NCBI GenBank assembly: GCA_914767715.1
Contig: OU612065.1
Location: forward strand, 14,818,001 to 14,882,000
Reading direction: 5' to 3'
Length of the DNA: 64,000 nucleotides
Source: Membranipora membranacea
Lineage: Eukaryota > Bryozoa > Gymnolaemata > Cheilostomatida > Membraniporidae
In this document: positions 40,501-51,692 of the stretch, in pieces
How positions within the stretch are numbered: position 1 is the first letter of the stretch
Layout: every line of letters starts with the position of its first letter
The notes under the pieces: model-generated
What the model saw: only the letters and a program-made list of their open reading frames with translations
Databases searched by the model: none
What the model was told of the DNA's origin: nothing
Position numbers and translations under genes: made by a program

Positions 40501-43500
40501 GCAGATAATTGAGGTATGTTGGTACAAATTGTACTATCTTCAATCCTGCATAGGATTAAAGGTGCCTCGGCTACGAGTTACTCAAATCTATCTTGCTCCT
40601 TGCCTAGACTAAATGCAATAATCTTAATATGATAGGCATGTTGGCCTAATGGGGATTCACTATTCATTTACTAAACGCTGCTGTGTTACGATCGCTGTGT
40701 AAATCCTTACAGATGCCAGTATGGCCGTTTCAAAAACAACATTTATTTATAGTACATAACATTATGTACAAACTTTCAATCCAGATGCAAGGAATAGTAC
40801 ATCTTGTTTTGTTCAATCATAAACTTGGCTATATGTCATGTTTATTGTCTCAGTAAATGCGTATCTACGATTTTTAAGAGTTCAGATATTTCAGTAATTC
40901 CATGTTATCAAGTAAATCTAGTCGGTAGTAAGTATGTTGTTATGTAGATTATTTTGTATTAAATAATGTTTATGCATTGGGGCATTATATCTATTAGACT
41001 GGATTAGGGATGAGGTAGTGGTGTACAAACAGGAACTGTAGGCAATGAAATTTCTTAAGTTGAGGAGTTCTTTGCTGTAGGCCTGAGTCTGATCAATTTA
41101 ATTATATAAGTATGTGGTGGAGTCTCTGGCTACCCGGAGAATACATCTCCGAGTCGCACTGCCATTTGAATATTTGGTTTCTCATCTGAGTTCATTGAAG
41201 TAAAATTTTAATTGTGTATGTATCCTTGCAGGGAATATCTGATGTTGGGCGCCCTAGTTGTCCATCACCACCCCCTGGGACACTGACCGAGGATGATATG
41301 GGTATAGCTAAGAGAGAGCAGCGGAGACAGAATTCTCGGTGCTCTACTACCGGCAGTCTGGACGGAGAATTCATACCGGAAGAAGATGATGTCTCACCCG
41401 GCAAATAGTACGTCACCTTTCACCATTCACCACCCTCTCGTGTAAAGTTGGACTTTACTAGTATCCAGGTTTCAATGTGCGCTTTAATATAAATACAGGA
41501 GAAAAATTTCATGGGCCTAAAGGAAAGCTCACTTGATTACAATTCTGCTAATTATTAGAATTTGGCAAAATTCCCAATGATGGCTGATGTAAAGGAATTT
41601 AAACTAGGATACTGAATATTCTCATCCTGCAAAGTATTTTGTGCATTGCCTGTTGTGATCAAGTTGGTCATAATCATCGAATGCTCCAGCAATGAAATTC
41701 AAGGGATCAAGTTCCCTGACTTTCCTGGTATATTTGTTCCATTACTGGAGAAACAATAGATGAGGATCCACTCAGAGACATAGATTAGTCCCCTGTAACA
41801 CTGAGTGAGTGTCTGCCATTCTTTAAATTTCTGCCATCACTCAGCAATTGTCTTATTTCAGCAAACTCCCACGTATCTCATCGAGAATGAGTGTGAAATC
41901 TGATGGCGGATATGGAGAGATGCTTCCCAATTCATTCAATGATAGGAAAGATTATGGCGGTACTTTTCCTATTTGTCGTAACAATCAGCACTATAATAAC
42001 GGACCAGGTTACAGCCATGAACCTGGAGAAGGTGGGTAGTTCACTCCATCTCTTTAGTTTTCCCTATTCTCCAAGTGGGTAACCTTTCTTGGGGGATAGT
42101 AACTCGTTCGTTGCTGCAACTTTGCAGTGAATATTATACAAACGCACTAGCCAACTGTAACATCTATTATTAAACATGATAGGGTATAAATCCTCTTAGA
42201 AGTACAATTATTACCTCTCATTACTCTTGCACCTAGTACTACATTTGCCCAGGTACCTACCTAGGCCTCTAAGCTGCTCAGTGTATCAAGAAACATTTAG
42301 CTTTATACATTAGGCTATAGTTCGTTGTGCTATTTTTGGTTGTGTTCCGAGCATAATTCAATTTGGCTGATCCGAGCAGCCTGTTCTATGAAATTCACTC
42401 AGGAATTTTTCATCATGTATTCACTATGCTTGGTAATAAGGTCAATAAAACAAAATTAAGTTTATTGAAATCTCTCATTGTCAAGCCCTGAATGTACTGA
42501 ATGAACCCTAAACAACAGGTAACCCTCCAACCTCTTGTTGAAATAATAGTCTGGGAATTCAATTGTTATCTAAACACCATGGACATGTACTTTTTCTCAT
42601 ATCTACCTTTTGTTAAATTGCATTCTATGAGGCATTGTTATTATCATAACTCAAGTTCTCACCGATCATGTTTCAAGTGGCTGGGATTGGTTTTCTATTC
42701 TATTGCGCAAGTGATTCCCACTGTCCTAGGCTGCCATATGCTATAGAATCTATCATCGCCCCAGAAAACCGAATTTTATCAGAATTTTATCACGTGCAAC
42801 TATCATTCAACTGACTGCCAATTTTAAGTACTTACACGATTTAGATCTCACTATAATTCATATCTTCTCGTTTACTCTATCAGTTGATTTATGTTGTACT
42901 TTATCATTGTTGCAGTCTCGAGGACATTCCCACGCCAAACTCAAAAAAGACCAAACCTTACACCAGGCATGTATAATCAAGGTGCTGCTGGCAGCGGCAG
43001 CGGCCCGTACATCACACGCAACTCATCGGCGGGTAACATCAGCAATGGCAGCGGCTCGTGGCAGAGGGTGCCATCGCTAGGCAGTATTAGTAACAGTTCC
43101 AGTAATAGCGGGCTCGTCGACGCTAACGACAACATGAAATCTACTGCCATAGCTAATCTCAAACTTCTCAGAAATCCAAAATGTAAGTCAGCTACTTCCA
43201 TGTTCTATTTTGATCCTGATTTCATATTAAGATGACATAACTAAGTTTTTTTCAAGGTTGTTTTCACTGCCTTTCCCATAACTCTTCTGTCATTGCTGTC
43301 ATAAAGTTTTCACAGCCGTCAATTGTGGCTGTTTAGTCAATTGTCCCATGGCTGTTCAAAAAGAAGTAGCAATCTGGCATTCAAGGGATACAGTTTGATA
43401 CAGTTTTGTGCGGTCTAGAATCCTGTGTACAACCACATTCTCTGTTAATAGATTTATTTTTATGGCTTCTCATTTAATTGACATTTAACTTTCAGCACCA

Positions 43501-46500
43501 ACTCAACCTAAAAACTGGAAGAAAGGCAAACAGCTAGGAGCTGGAGCCTTTGGTTCTGTGTATCTATGTTATGATGTTGACACAGGTCGAGAATTGGCCG
43601 TCAAACAAGTACACCTGGGTACTGTCGACTCGCAAGTATCCAAGGTATGTTGGCCCCATCGTCTGCAACAGTCACTGTCAAGTGAATCATTGTGTAAAAT
43701 ATTAGCAATAGCCATAACAAGTGTGCACATGACATAATGGCAATGAATGAACGATCTTATGACATATAAGAAAGTCAAAACAAGAGCAACTACTATCTGC
43801 AGCATCATCTTAACTCTGGATATTGCGAAACAATTTCAATATTCTTGAAGGACACCTAATGGTTTTTAAGTAAAGATCTTAAAAGACAATTAGTATGAAG
43901 GAACCCAGAGTACTCGAAAAAAATTATAGTTTAATGAGATGACGCAAGCATGAATCGTCTAAAAATAATTAGGTTTTCAAACTCCCCTGTTCAACCCATC
44001 GCTTTTTTGCCATTATGGAATATTATTCCCAGATCCTTACGTAATCCACGATATTGGTTTTCCTGTTGATGACATCAAAACATACCTCTGAAAAGTAATG
44101 CACGCTTGGGGTACTTGTATTGTAATATATTATGAGACCTATATGAAACATTATCCTGCGCAATCACTCGTCATATGACTACTACTATACCTCTTATGAC
44201 ACATTGCTCCATATCATATTTTAATGCTAAGCTTTTGAGTAACCAAAATTTGCAATGCAAGATTTGTTTGCCCACCCATGGATCATGTTGAAATAGTAAA
44301 ATATTGTTTTGGTGGACTAGGGTGCTATCAAAGACGTGGGATTATAGTTGTGGCATGAATATCACTGCTTTGGGTTTTATCAATTTTCTCTGCGGGTATC
44401 TTTTGATATTTCTACTACACCAACGTGAATCATGAAACAACCTTTGTGATCAAAGTCCTGGTAATTTTCAAAAATCTGAAACTAAAAACCATGATGAATT
44501 CTCTCAATTTATGGAAACATTCAAACATTCAAGCTCATCACTTTGTTTTTGATGTTATTAAAACAGGAAGTGAGAGCCCTGGAGAGTGAGATCATGTTGT
44601 TGAAGAATTTACAGCATGAGAGGATAGTACAGTACATCGGGGTAGACACGATACAGAATACTCTGTCCATATTCATAGAGTATATGCCCGGTGGTTCTGT
44701 TAAAGATGAACTCAACGCGTATGGTGCTCTAACGGAATCAGTGACCAGAAAGTACACCATACAGATACTCGAGGGAATAATCTATCTACATGAATCATAT
44801 ATTGTCCATCGTGACATCAAAGGTAAAATACAATCACTGCGACGAGGATATAACAACAGTCGAGGCTGCCAGAGGGAGAGTTTTTGTGTGTCATCTTGGA
44901 GAGGGGGCGTATGATATTGATTAATACATCGTAGAAGTTGTACCCATCGACAGGGAGCTGCCTAGCTTTTTAGCATAATTCTTTATTATTTTATCCTACT
45001 CACTCAACTTTCTCTGAGCTTATAACTCTAAAGAACCACTTCAATCAGGATTAGGACACATTCAGGGTATTTTATCAATAGTTGTATTTCCCATTACAGG
45101 GTGCGCTAGTTTGCAGTGGACCAATAACTCACTTTTGCTCGCCTTTGTAAAATTGATTTTGAATCCATCTGGATGAGTGTAGTAGCTCTATGAACTTGAC
45201 CATTTTAATTCCCTAACCAGACGCTAACATTTTAAGAGTCCAGGAACAAATCTAAATCAAGTTTCCCTGTATCACAAGTTGTATTCTGTGTCTCATCAGT
45301 GAGAATGGAATCCATGGTCTCATGTCTCCTATCCATAGATTTTTGACATAAAAGCTGCCTCTCTTCCTCCACGCCTCATGGAAATGTAATGAATTGATTC
45401 TTCTTCCTTACCTAGGTGCCAACATTCTACGTGACAGTAATGGAAATATAAAACTGACAGATTTCGGAGCTAGTAAAAGGCTGATGAACATTACTACTAT
45501 GAAAGGTGATACTATGGGCAGCCCTGGAACTCGAGTGAACGATAGAGAATTCAAATCTGTGATTGGTACTCCGTACTGGATGGCACCTGAGGTGATAAAT
45601 GGTGATGGTTATGGACGAGGGGCTGATATATGGTAAGTAATCTATACTAGAATCCACCTTATGACCATAATAAACCACTTAGGTGAGGATAGGCTACTGC
45701 TACATAATGGTATAGACCCTAAACGGCTATTACTCCAATATTAACAGTATTGCTATTTCAAAGTGGCCCTAAGTTTCGATTAGTATGCAACTACTGTGAA
45801 TTGCCTTTTTTGGGAAGAGTAGTTTCCCGGGCTGTAGTCTAACTCAATATCACAGCTACAGAACTTCTGTGTATCTGAGAGCAGACAAAAACAGAGTATA
45901 GCTCAAGTGATTCATCAAAGCAAGGTTTTCTTGTTGCCATATCGGCTATTGTGGCTGTCCTATATAATGTTCCGATTTGGTGACACAACAAAGAGAGTGT
46001 CAACTTAACACTCTCTCATTTATTCTTGACAGCATCCAGCCAATCAAAGGCTGCTGTTACAAAGTAATCGTACTATCAGGTTTCACTCATTCAGTGCTTT
46101 AACTACTATCTGAATGGCCTGCATGTTAAGTGAGCATTCAGTTTAATATTTGTGGTCTTTAACGTCATGACCGCCTCCGGTTACTTTTCCAGTTCAGTGA
46201 GAAAGTTCCGTGTTTGTTGGACCAGGCCCAAGTTTCAGGTGCCAGAACCAACGGTACATTTTTGATCCGATGAAAACGAAGATTATAGATTGGATTCATT
46301 AAGGCCAAAGCATCAACTAACAATCTAATTTTTCTTTCAGGAGTCTTGGAGCTACTGTTGTGGAAATGCTGACAAAACATCCTCCATGGCATGAATTAGA
46401 AGCAATGGCAGCCCTATTCAAAATAGCAAGCTTTTCAAAAGCAAGCTATCAACTAGATGACAATATAAGTAAAGAGGCTCGTGAATTTTTGAACTGTATA

Positions 46501-46575
46501 TTTGTTCCAGTGGAAAAGAGGCCAAAGGCAAAGGATTTGTTTAAAACGAGATGGCTCCACACTGGATATGGCTAA
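34577..46575 (+). CDS. MAP3K2/3: MAP3K2/3-type (MEKK2/3) protein kinase
   Basis: Cytoplasmic serine/threonine kinase that activates MEK5 and other MAP2Ks. Coding exons: 34577-34580, 35121-35227, 37758-37904, 39820-39939, 41232-41407, 41862-42031, 42916-43182, 43496-43644, 44567-44822, 45416-45632, 46341-46575; 615 residues, close to human MAP3K2 (619) and MAP3K3 (626). Residues 38-125 are a PB1 domain, with the basic-type lysine region [19 protein letters not shown] matches the conserved linker segment around a 14-3-3 and phosphorylation region. Kinase domain from about 331: GAGAFGSVY (345-353), Lys367, Glu388, HRDIKG (461-466), DFG (481-483), GTPYWMAPE (516-524), [10 protein letters not shown]. 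All catalytic residues are present. The loop between DFG and APE is about 13 residues longer than I recall for the human proteins. A pre-duplication single orthologue of MAP3K2 and MAP3K3 is likely. Confidence 0.96.
35228..37757 (+). other. MAP3K intron 2, no embedded gene seen
   Basis: A 2.5-kb intron between the N-terminal exon and the first PB1 exon. I see no coding family. It contains a run of 16 G at 37296-37311 followed by CGGCCCGG. Confidence 0.6.
37296..37311 (+). repeat. Poly-G run
   Basis: Sixteen consecutive G on the transcribed sense strand within a MAP3K intron, in an AT-rich setting. Such runs are hard to sequence, so the length may be inexact. Confidence 0.9.
38053..38124 (+). 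repeat. 33-bp tandem duplication in MAP3K intron 3
   Basis: Two identical 33-bp units (starting GATCTAGGGCCATGTGGC) plus six bases of a third. Because 33 is a multiple of three it makes an open frame repeat, but it lies inside an intron and I see no reason to call it coding. Confidence 0.9.
39350..39460 (+). repeat. Tandem duplication of about 55 bp in MAP3K intron 3
   Basis: Two copies of a unit beginning CGCTGCTCTTACAG; the second has three extra bases (CTG) after the CAG. Both are otherwise identical, suggesting a recent event. Confidence 0.9.
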
Positions 46576-47025
46576 TTACTCCAACTTCTTCATTTTTACA
46601 GCAATTTTATTCAATTATTTATATATTTTGTAAAGCATGTCAGTGGTTGTGATGAACTTTATTTTATTCTTTATTATGTTGGCAATCATACTTCCACAGG
46701 CATCCCGCACAAGTATCATAACATTATCTGTGAGATAACAGGCTGTCCGAGATTTTTATCTGAACACTGCTTCAATTGTTGCCAAAACTACAAAATTCAT
46801 AATTTCATAATTCTGCACACAAGTTAATGAGTTATCTGCACTCAGAGTATTATCGAGAGGGAATAACTCTTCATATCATTCATACTGTACAAACGATGTC
46901 TTTTGTAATGGTTTTTGCTCAGAATGATTAACCTGCATTCTTTTGAATACAGCCAATGCGTAGATTATAGATTACTACTGCTCTCTTTTTTCGCTTATGA
47001 ATTTTGAGTCTTTATGATGCTGTGA

Positions 47026-47031
47026 AATAAA
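47026..47031 (+). terminator. Candidate poly(A) signal for MAP3K
   Basis: AATAAA 451 bases after the stop codon, followed by G/T-containing sequence. Confidence 0.5.
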
Positions 47032-48363
47032 TAGGTGGGCTAGCTGAATTTCTCATGCGTGCAAATCAGTTGGATATATAATATTTTTCATACACATAGC
47101 TTACTTTTTGATAATTCATAGAAAACACACCTGTTATACTTATATTTTCTGGTCATTTTTTTACTACTATATAAATCACTCTATACAGTTTCACTACCAG
47201 ATACACATAAGAAATCTAATACAGTGACTTGTTGATCCAATAACAACTAATTGGGTTGTTTTTCTTACAACAGTTACTGAGCATATGGAGATGTTACCTG
47301 AAGAAAGTTGCAATTGTAATGTTGGCGAGCAGAAGAAGAGCATGTTCTTTACATTTGAACTATGTATGGAACTCATTTAGATACTGCACTGCATTCAAAA
47401 CAGATCTATCATAACTGTGACCATTTACATATGATTACTTAGAATTTACATGCTTATGGCTGTGAAAAATTTATATTATTTATGTAGTAGCAGGATTGGG
47501 TCATACAAATCAATAGGTAGAAGAAAACTCTGGGGAAAGAGGCGCATGACGCATGAGTCATAGATCAAAATAATTAATTGCTTTGTAGATGAAATTGCAT
47601 GCTACAAGAAAAAATATGGGTCAATGGTTCCAAATCAGCATGCATGGATGCGCACAGACATGTAAGATCAGATAGAAAAAACATACATTTGGCTACTTGC
47701 AACCACTGAGGGACTTACCCTGGATTTTCCCGCCATCATTATTATCTAAACATCACCAATAACCATACAATATCAGCTTACGGACGATCATACTAACAAT
47801 ATGTGTTTTCTCAGTCAAATTCACATTTTCCGGAAGCTTTTGAGATATTTTGGCGTCAAAAACCTTTGCACAGTGGGCATAGTCAAAACAACCTTCTGCA
47901 CACAAGGGAAAGAACTTTTTTTTTGAGTAATGAGCATATGCAGCAATATGTTTTCTATTGACTTAGTTGATCTCTCAATGGTAAAAAATCCAACTTTTTA
48001 AAAATTCTACAAAATTTCTGGCATGTGAAGAATAATGATCTGGTTATTTATTGAAACACCTGTAGTGTCAACATCATCTTCACCCCTCCACCCATCCCAT
48101 GTCGAAATATGACTTGTGTTCTATTGAGTCTACCAAAGTGAGTACCAGACTCTTCTAGACTAACAACATAATCTGCCCGACAATTCATTCACTTTGGAGG
48201 TCAATGAAGGTCTGTGCAAGGAGTTAGACTTGGTCTATACAAGAAAGCACGACATGACATATAGATCATATTTTGACCTGATTCTGTTGATGAAAGTGAT
48301 AGAGGAATACTCACAAGACAAAAACCTCTGCGATGGAAATTTACATAATATTATAACTTGTAT

Positions 48364-48369
48364 TTTATT
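48364..48369 (-). terminator. Candidate poly(A) signal for methyltransferase
   Basis: AATAAA on the minus strand 66 bases after the methyltransferase stop. Confidence 0.55.
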
Positions 48370-48434
48370 TTGTGCAAAAGGGACATTTATAAAAAAAAGA
48401 GAGATTGTCTGGAACTTTGGATGACTATATACAT

Positions 48435-49729
48435 TTATGGAGCTTTACACTGGATTGTCCAAAATGTTATTTTCCTTGGGCCCTTTACAACCTCATCCAT
48501 CTTTATTTCATCAAAACCTGCTATCCTTAAATCCTCCATGTATTTATTAATGTCTACTTGACTTTTGGTCAATATTCCGTTTTCAGTCACTAACTTGAGG
48601 GCTTGCGAAGCAACAGTAGTTGTCATTACCCCTCCAGGTTTGAGTACTCTCAAAATCTCACTGCAACACTTAGGGCGATCGTCCCAAAAATAATAACAAT
48701 TACAGTGGAATATCTTGTCGATGTAGTTTGAGTTAAAAGGCATGTTATCTATAGAGGCAGTAAACAGCTCCACACATCCTTCATCGATTTCTTGAGCCAG
48801 ACGTTCTTTTGCAGCTTTTACCATTGCTTCTGAGCGGTCCACTCCATAAACTTTACCACCTTCCGACTCTGTCGACAGAAGATGAATCAAATTACAACAG
48901 CCTGAGGTAAATAAGCTTCATTCAAAGACAATAATAGGTACATGAGATGGTAAGTAAAGTTGATATAGCAACGCCAATGCGGGAATCAAATGCCATTCGA
49001 TGTCATCTGTTAGTAAATTAAGTGTGTAAAACATATAGATATAGATTGACCATAGACACAATATACTGTATCATTCAGCGTAAATAGGATGGAAGAAACG
49101 TAATTAATATTCAGTTACTTGAAATCATTTCTGCAGCTTTCTGTAGCCCCACTCCAGGACCAAACCCAAGTTCTAACACTTTTTCTGATGGCTGAATATT
49201 GCTTTTATTGACCGCTAGCCGCTCTACGAAGGTGTTGTTATTTACAAAGAACTAGAAAAAGAAGAGAGAAAGATTTATGAATAGAAGGGAAAAATATAAA
49301 TCTGGCATGTGTAAATGTGCTCAATGCATCTTGCAAATACTGCAATGAGGCTTTCTTCCTATCAATTACAAAGTTTAAAGCAGTAAAATCATCGCAATTT
49401 TCTTTCACCACATTATGTTTTAATTATCATAGAGCACCACAGTTACTTACTGATGTTAACAGGCTTTGCTGGTGAAGGATAGAGGCTTATCAAGACAGTT
49501 TGGTGTCTTCTTAGGGACTTCATAAAGTTGTATTGTTAGATAAGAGATCATTCAAAGACATTTTACGTACTCAAACTTTGGTTTCTGAGTTGTAGAATTT
49601 AGCTACCTTTTTGAGAAAAACTCTCCCAAGAAAATGACTCCCGGGATTGCCAAGATTCCTTCCCAATGTTGACCTGATAGGCTTCATCACCCAGAGGTTC
49701 ATAATACGACTAGCCAGATTTGGAGCCAT
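48435..49729 (-). CDS. Class I SAM-dependent methyltransferase, bacterial YdaC-like
   Basis: Exons 49729-49607, 49251-49119 and 48901-48435 join in frame to 240 residues. A single Rossmann-type methyltransferase domain is complete: motif I VLELGFGPG (66-74), acidic ribose-binding Asp107 in VYGVDRSEAM, then FTASIDNMPF, the CYYFWDD segment and LRVLKPGGVM. This motif set (GFGPG, YFWDD, VLKPGG) is the one I associate with small uncharacterised bacterial methyltransferases of the YdaC type; related genes are, as I recall, present in some marine invertebrates. The N-terminal 41 residues (NLGNPGSHFLGRVFLKK) match the leading segment of that group. No signal peptide or membrane segment is seen. The substrate is unknown. 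Two GT/AG introns and its own poly(A) signal show it is a settled nuclear gene and not contamination. Confidence 0.88.
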
Positions 49730-51685
49730 GTTCTATATATGAAAAAGAAAACAGGTTTGATTATCTTGATATATGTTAAAGTGAAGTGTAAATGGTTTAT
49801 CACTTGTTGCAAAGGCCCACAAACACACAGGACACACAAACTATGAACTCCCTCTCCCTCTTCTTTGCTCAAACCAACTCTTTTGATACTGAACTTTGCA
49901 AAGTTGAACTGCTTAAAAGCCCAATAAACCCTCTTAAATAATCATTTTGTGACACAATGTCCAAACCAGTTATGGGTCCAAGACTGTGGATCACAATCAT
50001 CCCATAAGAATTAGTAACCAAAATTTGTTTTAAATATATACATACTGCAATGCTTGCATACAATCCAAGAATCTGTCTAATGGTGCACATCTATCTAGGC
50101 AGGGATTCTCCCTGATCTAGGTATGTCTATATTAAGCCATATTAAGTTCAGTGTGCACCAAAACAAAAATATGAGGCATGATTAACATTTCACAAACCTT
50201 GCAGCTGCAAAAATTCCAGATTTCACCTGATGAAATGTCAAAATTGTGATCACTGTATTTGGGAATGTCTTTAGTCATTGGTCAAATTTGCAAATTCCAA
50301 AAAATGATTGGCTCATCATTAGTCCAATTAAATGTAAGGTCATAGCAAAAAGTAATTTGGTTGACTAGCTAATTTGAACAATATTTTGGAATTAGATCAA
50401 GAACACTGACTGTGAGAATCAAGGGAGTGGATGAGTTGTCATTTAGCTTGACCTTATTTGTGACCACCTGTTGTTCTCATTTCTCTCTATAGTCACAACT
50501 AAGCTGGTAAGATGCAGAATTGAAGAAAGCATGCCACTTACCTCACCTTGTCTTGTCTAGGGGTAATAAAATATATATATATATGTGTATTTTTATTATT
50601 CATTAGGCTTAGCTACTTACTAAACTTACTTACTACTCACTCACTCCACTGTGACTCACACACAGTTTTACTACCTACTCATACATAGTCAAGTCATTCC
50701 AGATGTCCACTCCAAAACCTGGGTCTCTGGCAAGGTGTGACTGCCCCCATCGGGACAACCAATGCCAGAGATTCAGGGTGTGGAGTGGACCTGTGAGTCA
50801 TCATGGTCCCCTTTACTTTGCCAATGTCAAGTATCAACCACCCCCTTGATACTGGACTGTCTGATTATTATAATTCCAACTCCTTGTCCCTAGAGGTTGG
50901 GTGCTTGTTTATGGGTTTATGGCTTTCTATCCTTTAATCCTCACCAATAAACCTGTGAATTACTATTTCCCCCTTACATCTGAAAAGAGTACAAATAAAA
51001 ATGATGTCTAAGGATATAGGCCTATATATTTATGATATTATATTATTCATAATCATATATCTAAATATATATTGTAACAGTCCAGTGACCTAGCTAGTAG
51101 TAGTAGTGTAGTATATATGAGCATTATATCCTGATCTGGTTTGATTCGACTTAGCCTTGTAATAAAGACTTTTAATTTATTAAATATAAAGGAGGGTGCC
51201 TTCAGCTAATCAAGTACAAGTAATGAGTATTCAAATGTAGGTCAACATCTAGGTTGGTCATCGTCACAGTCAAACTTCAGACGGTGTATTGTAGAGTATT
51301 TATTCTCTTGAAGCCTCACCATGAGAACACTAATCAGGATGCTTTGTTGAATGGACCAGTGTACAGTTTGGGGATTGAGCCTTCTTAGGGCCCAGATCAC
51401 ACATTTGAGACCTTATGTTAATGAGCCACCAGAGAGGTCATATTATTGGGTACAACCCCTCAACTGACGAGTATTTACTCCAATAATGAACCAAGTTTAT
51501 TGCAAACATCAGCTGAGGGGTGACCCAGTTCTCATAGCCATATCCCTCTCTAACGTATGTATACTATTTTATAGATAACAACAGACTGACACACATTATT
51601 GGTATAACTCTATGCTTATGCAATAGTCAGTAAGTTATTAATTCTGATGACCATTATCTGAGGGGGGATTGTCATTGTGTTATAG
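49730..51685. other. Divergent intergenic region, repeats only
   Basis: About 2 kb between the starts of the methyltransferase and the ankyrin gene. It contains an imperfect hairpin (50705-50790), an AT-alternating tract (50571-50584) and very AT-rich sequence near 51020-51080. Possible untranslated exon boundaries occur (for example AG at 51685-51686 just before the ankyrin start). No coding family recognised. Confidence 0.5.
50705..50790. repeat. Imperfect hairpin made of two inverted repeat copies
   Basis: The arm starting GTCCACTCCAAAACCTGG and its partner ending GTGTGGAGTGGAC are inverse complements with a few mismatches around a loop of roughly 25 bases. A single copy of the same motif, with AGTAGACCTGTGG, is at 31065-31090, so this is a dispersed family. 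Confidence 0.7.
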
Positions 51686-51692
51686 AATAGTA

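Larger units (their letters stand above)
46576..48434. other. Region between MAP3K and methyltransferase 3' ends
   Basis: The two genes converge here. A canonical AATAAA at 47026-47031 on the plus strand would give the MAP3K mRNA a 3' UTR of about 470 bases. On the minus strand AATAAA lies at 48369-48364, about 70 bases after the methyltransferase stop. I see no coding sequence between them. Confidence 0.6.
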
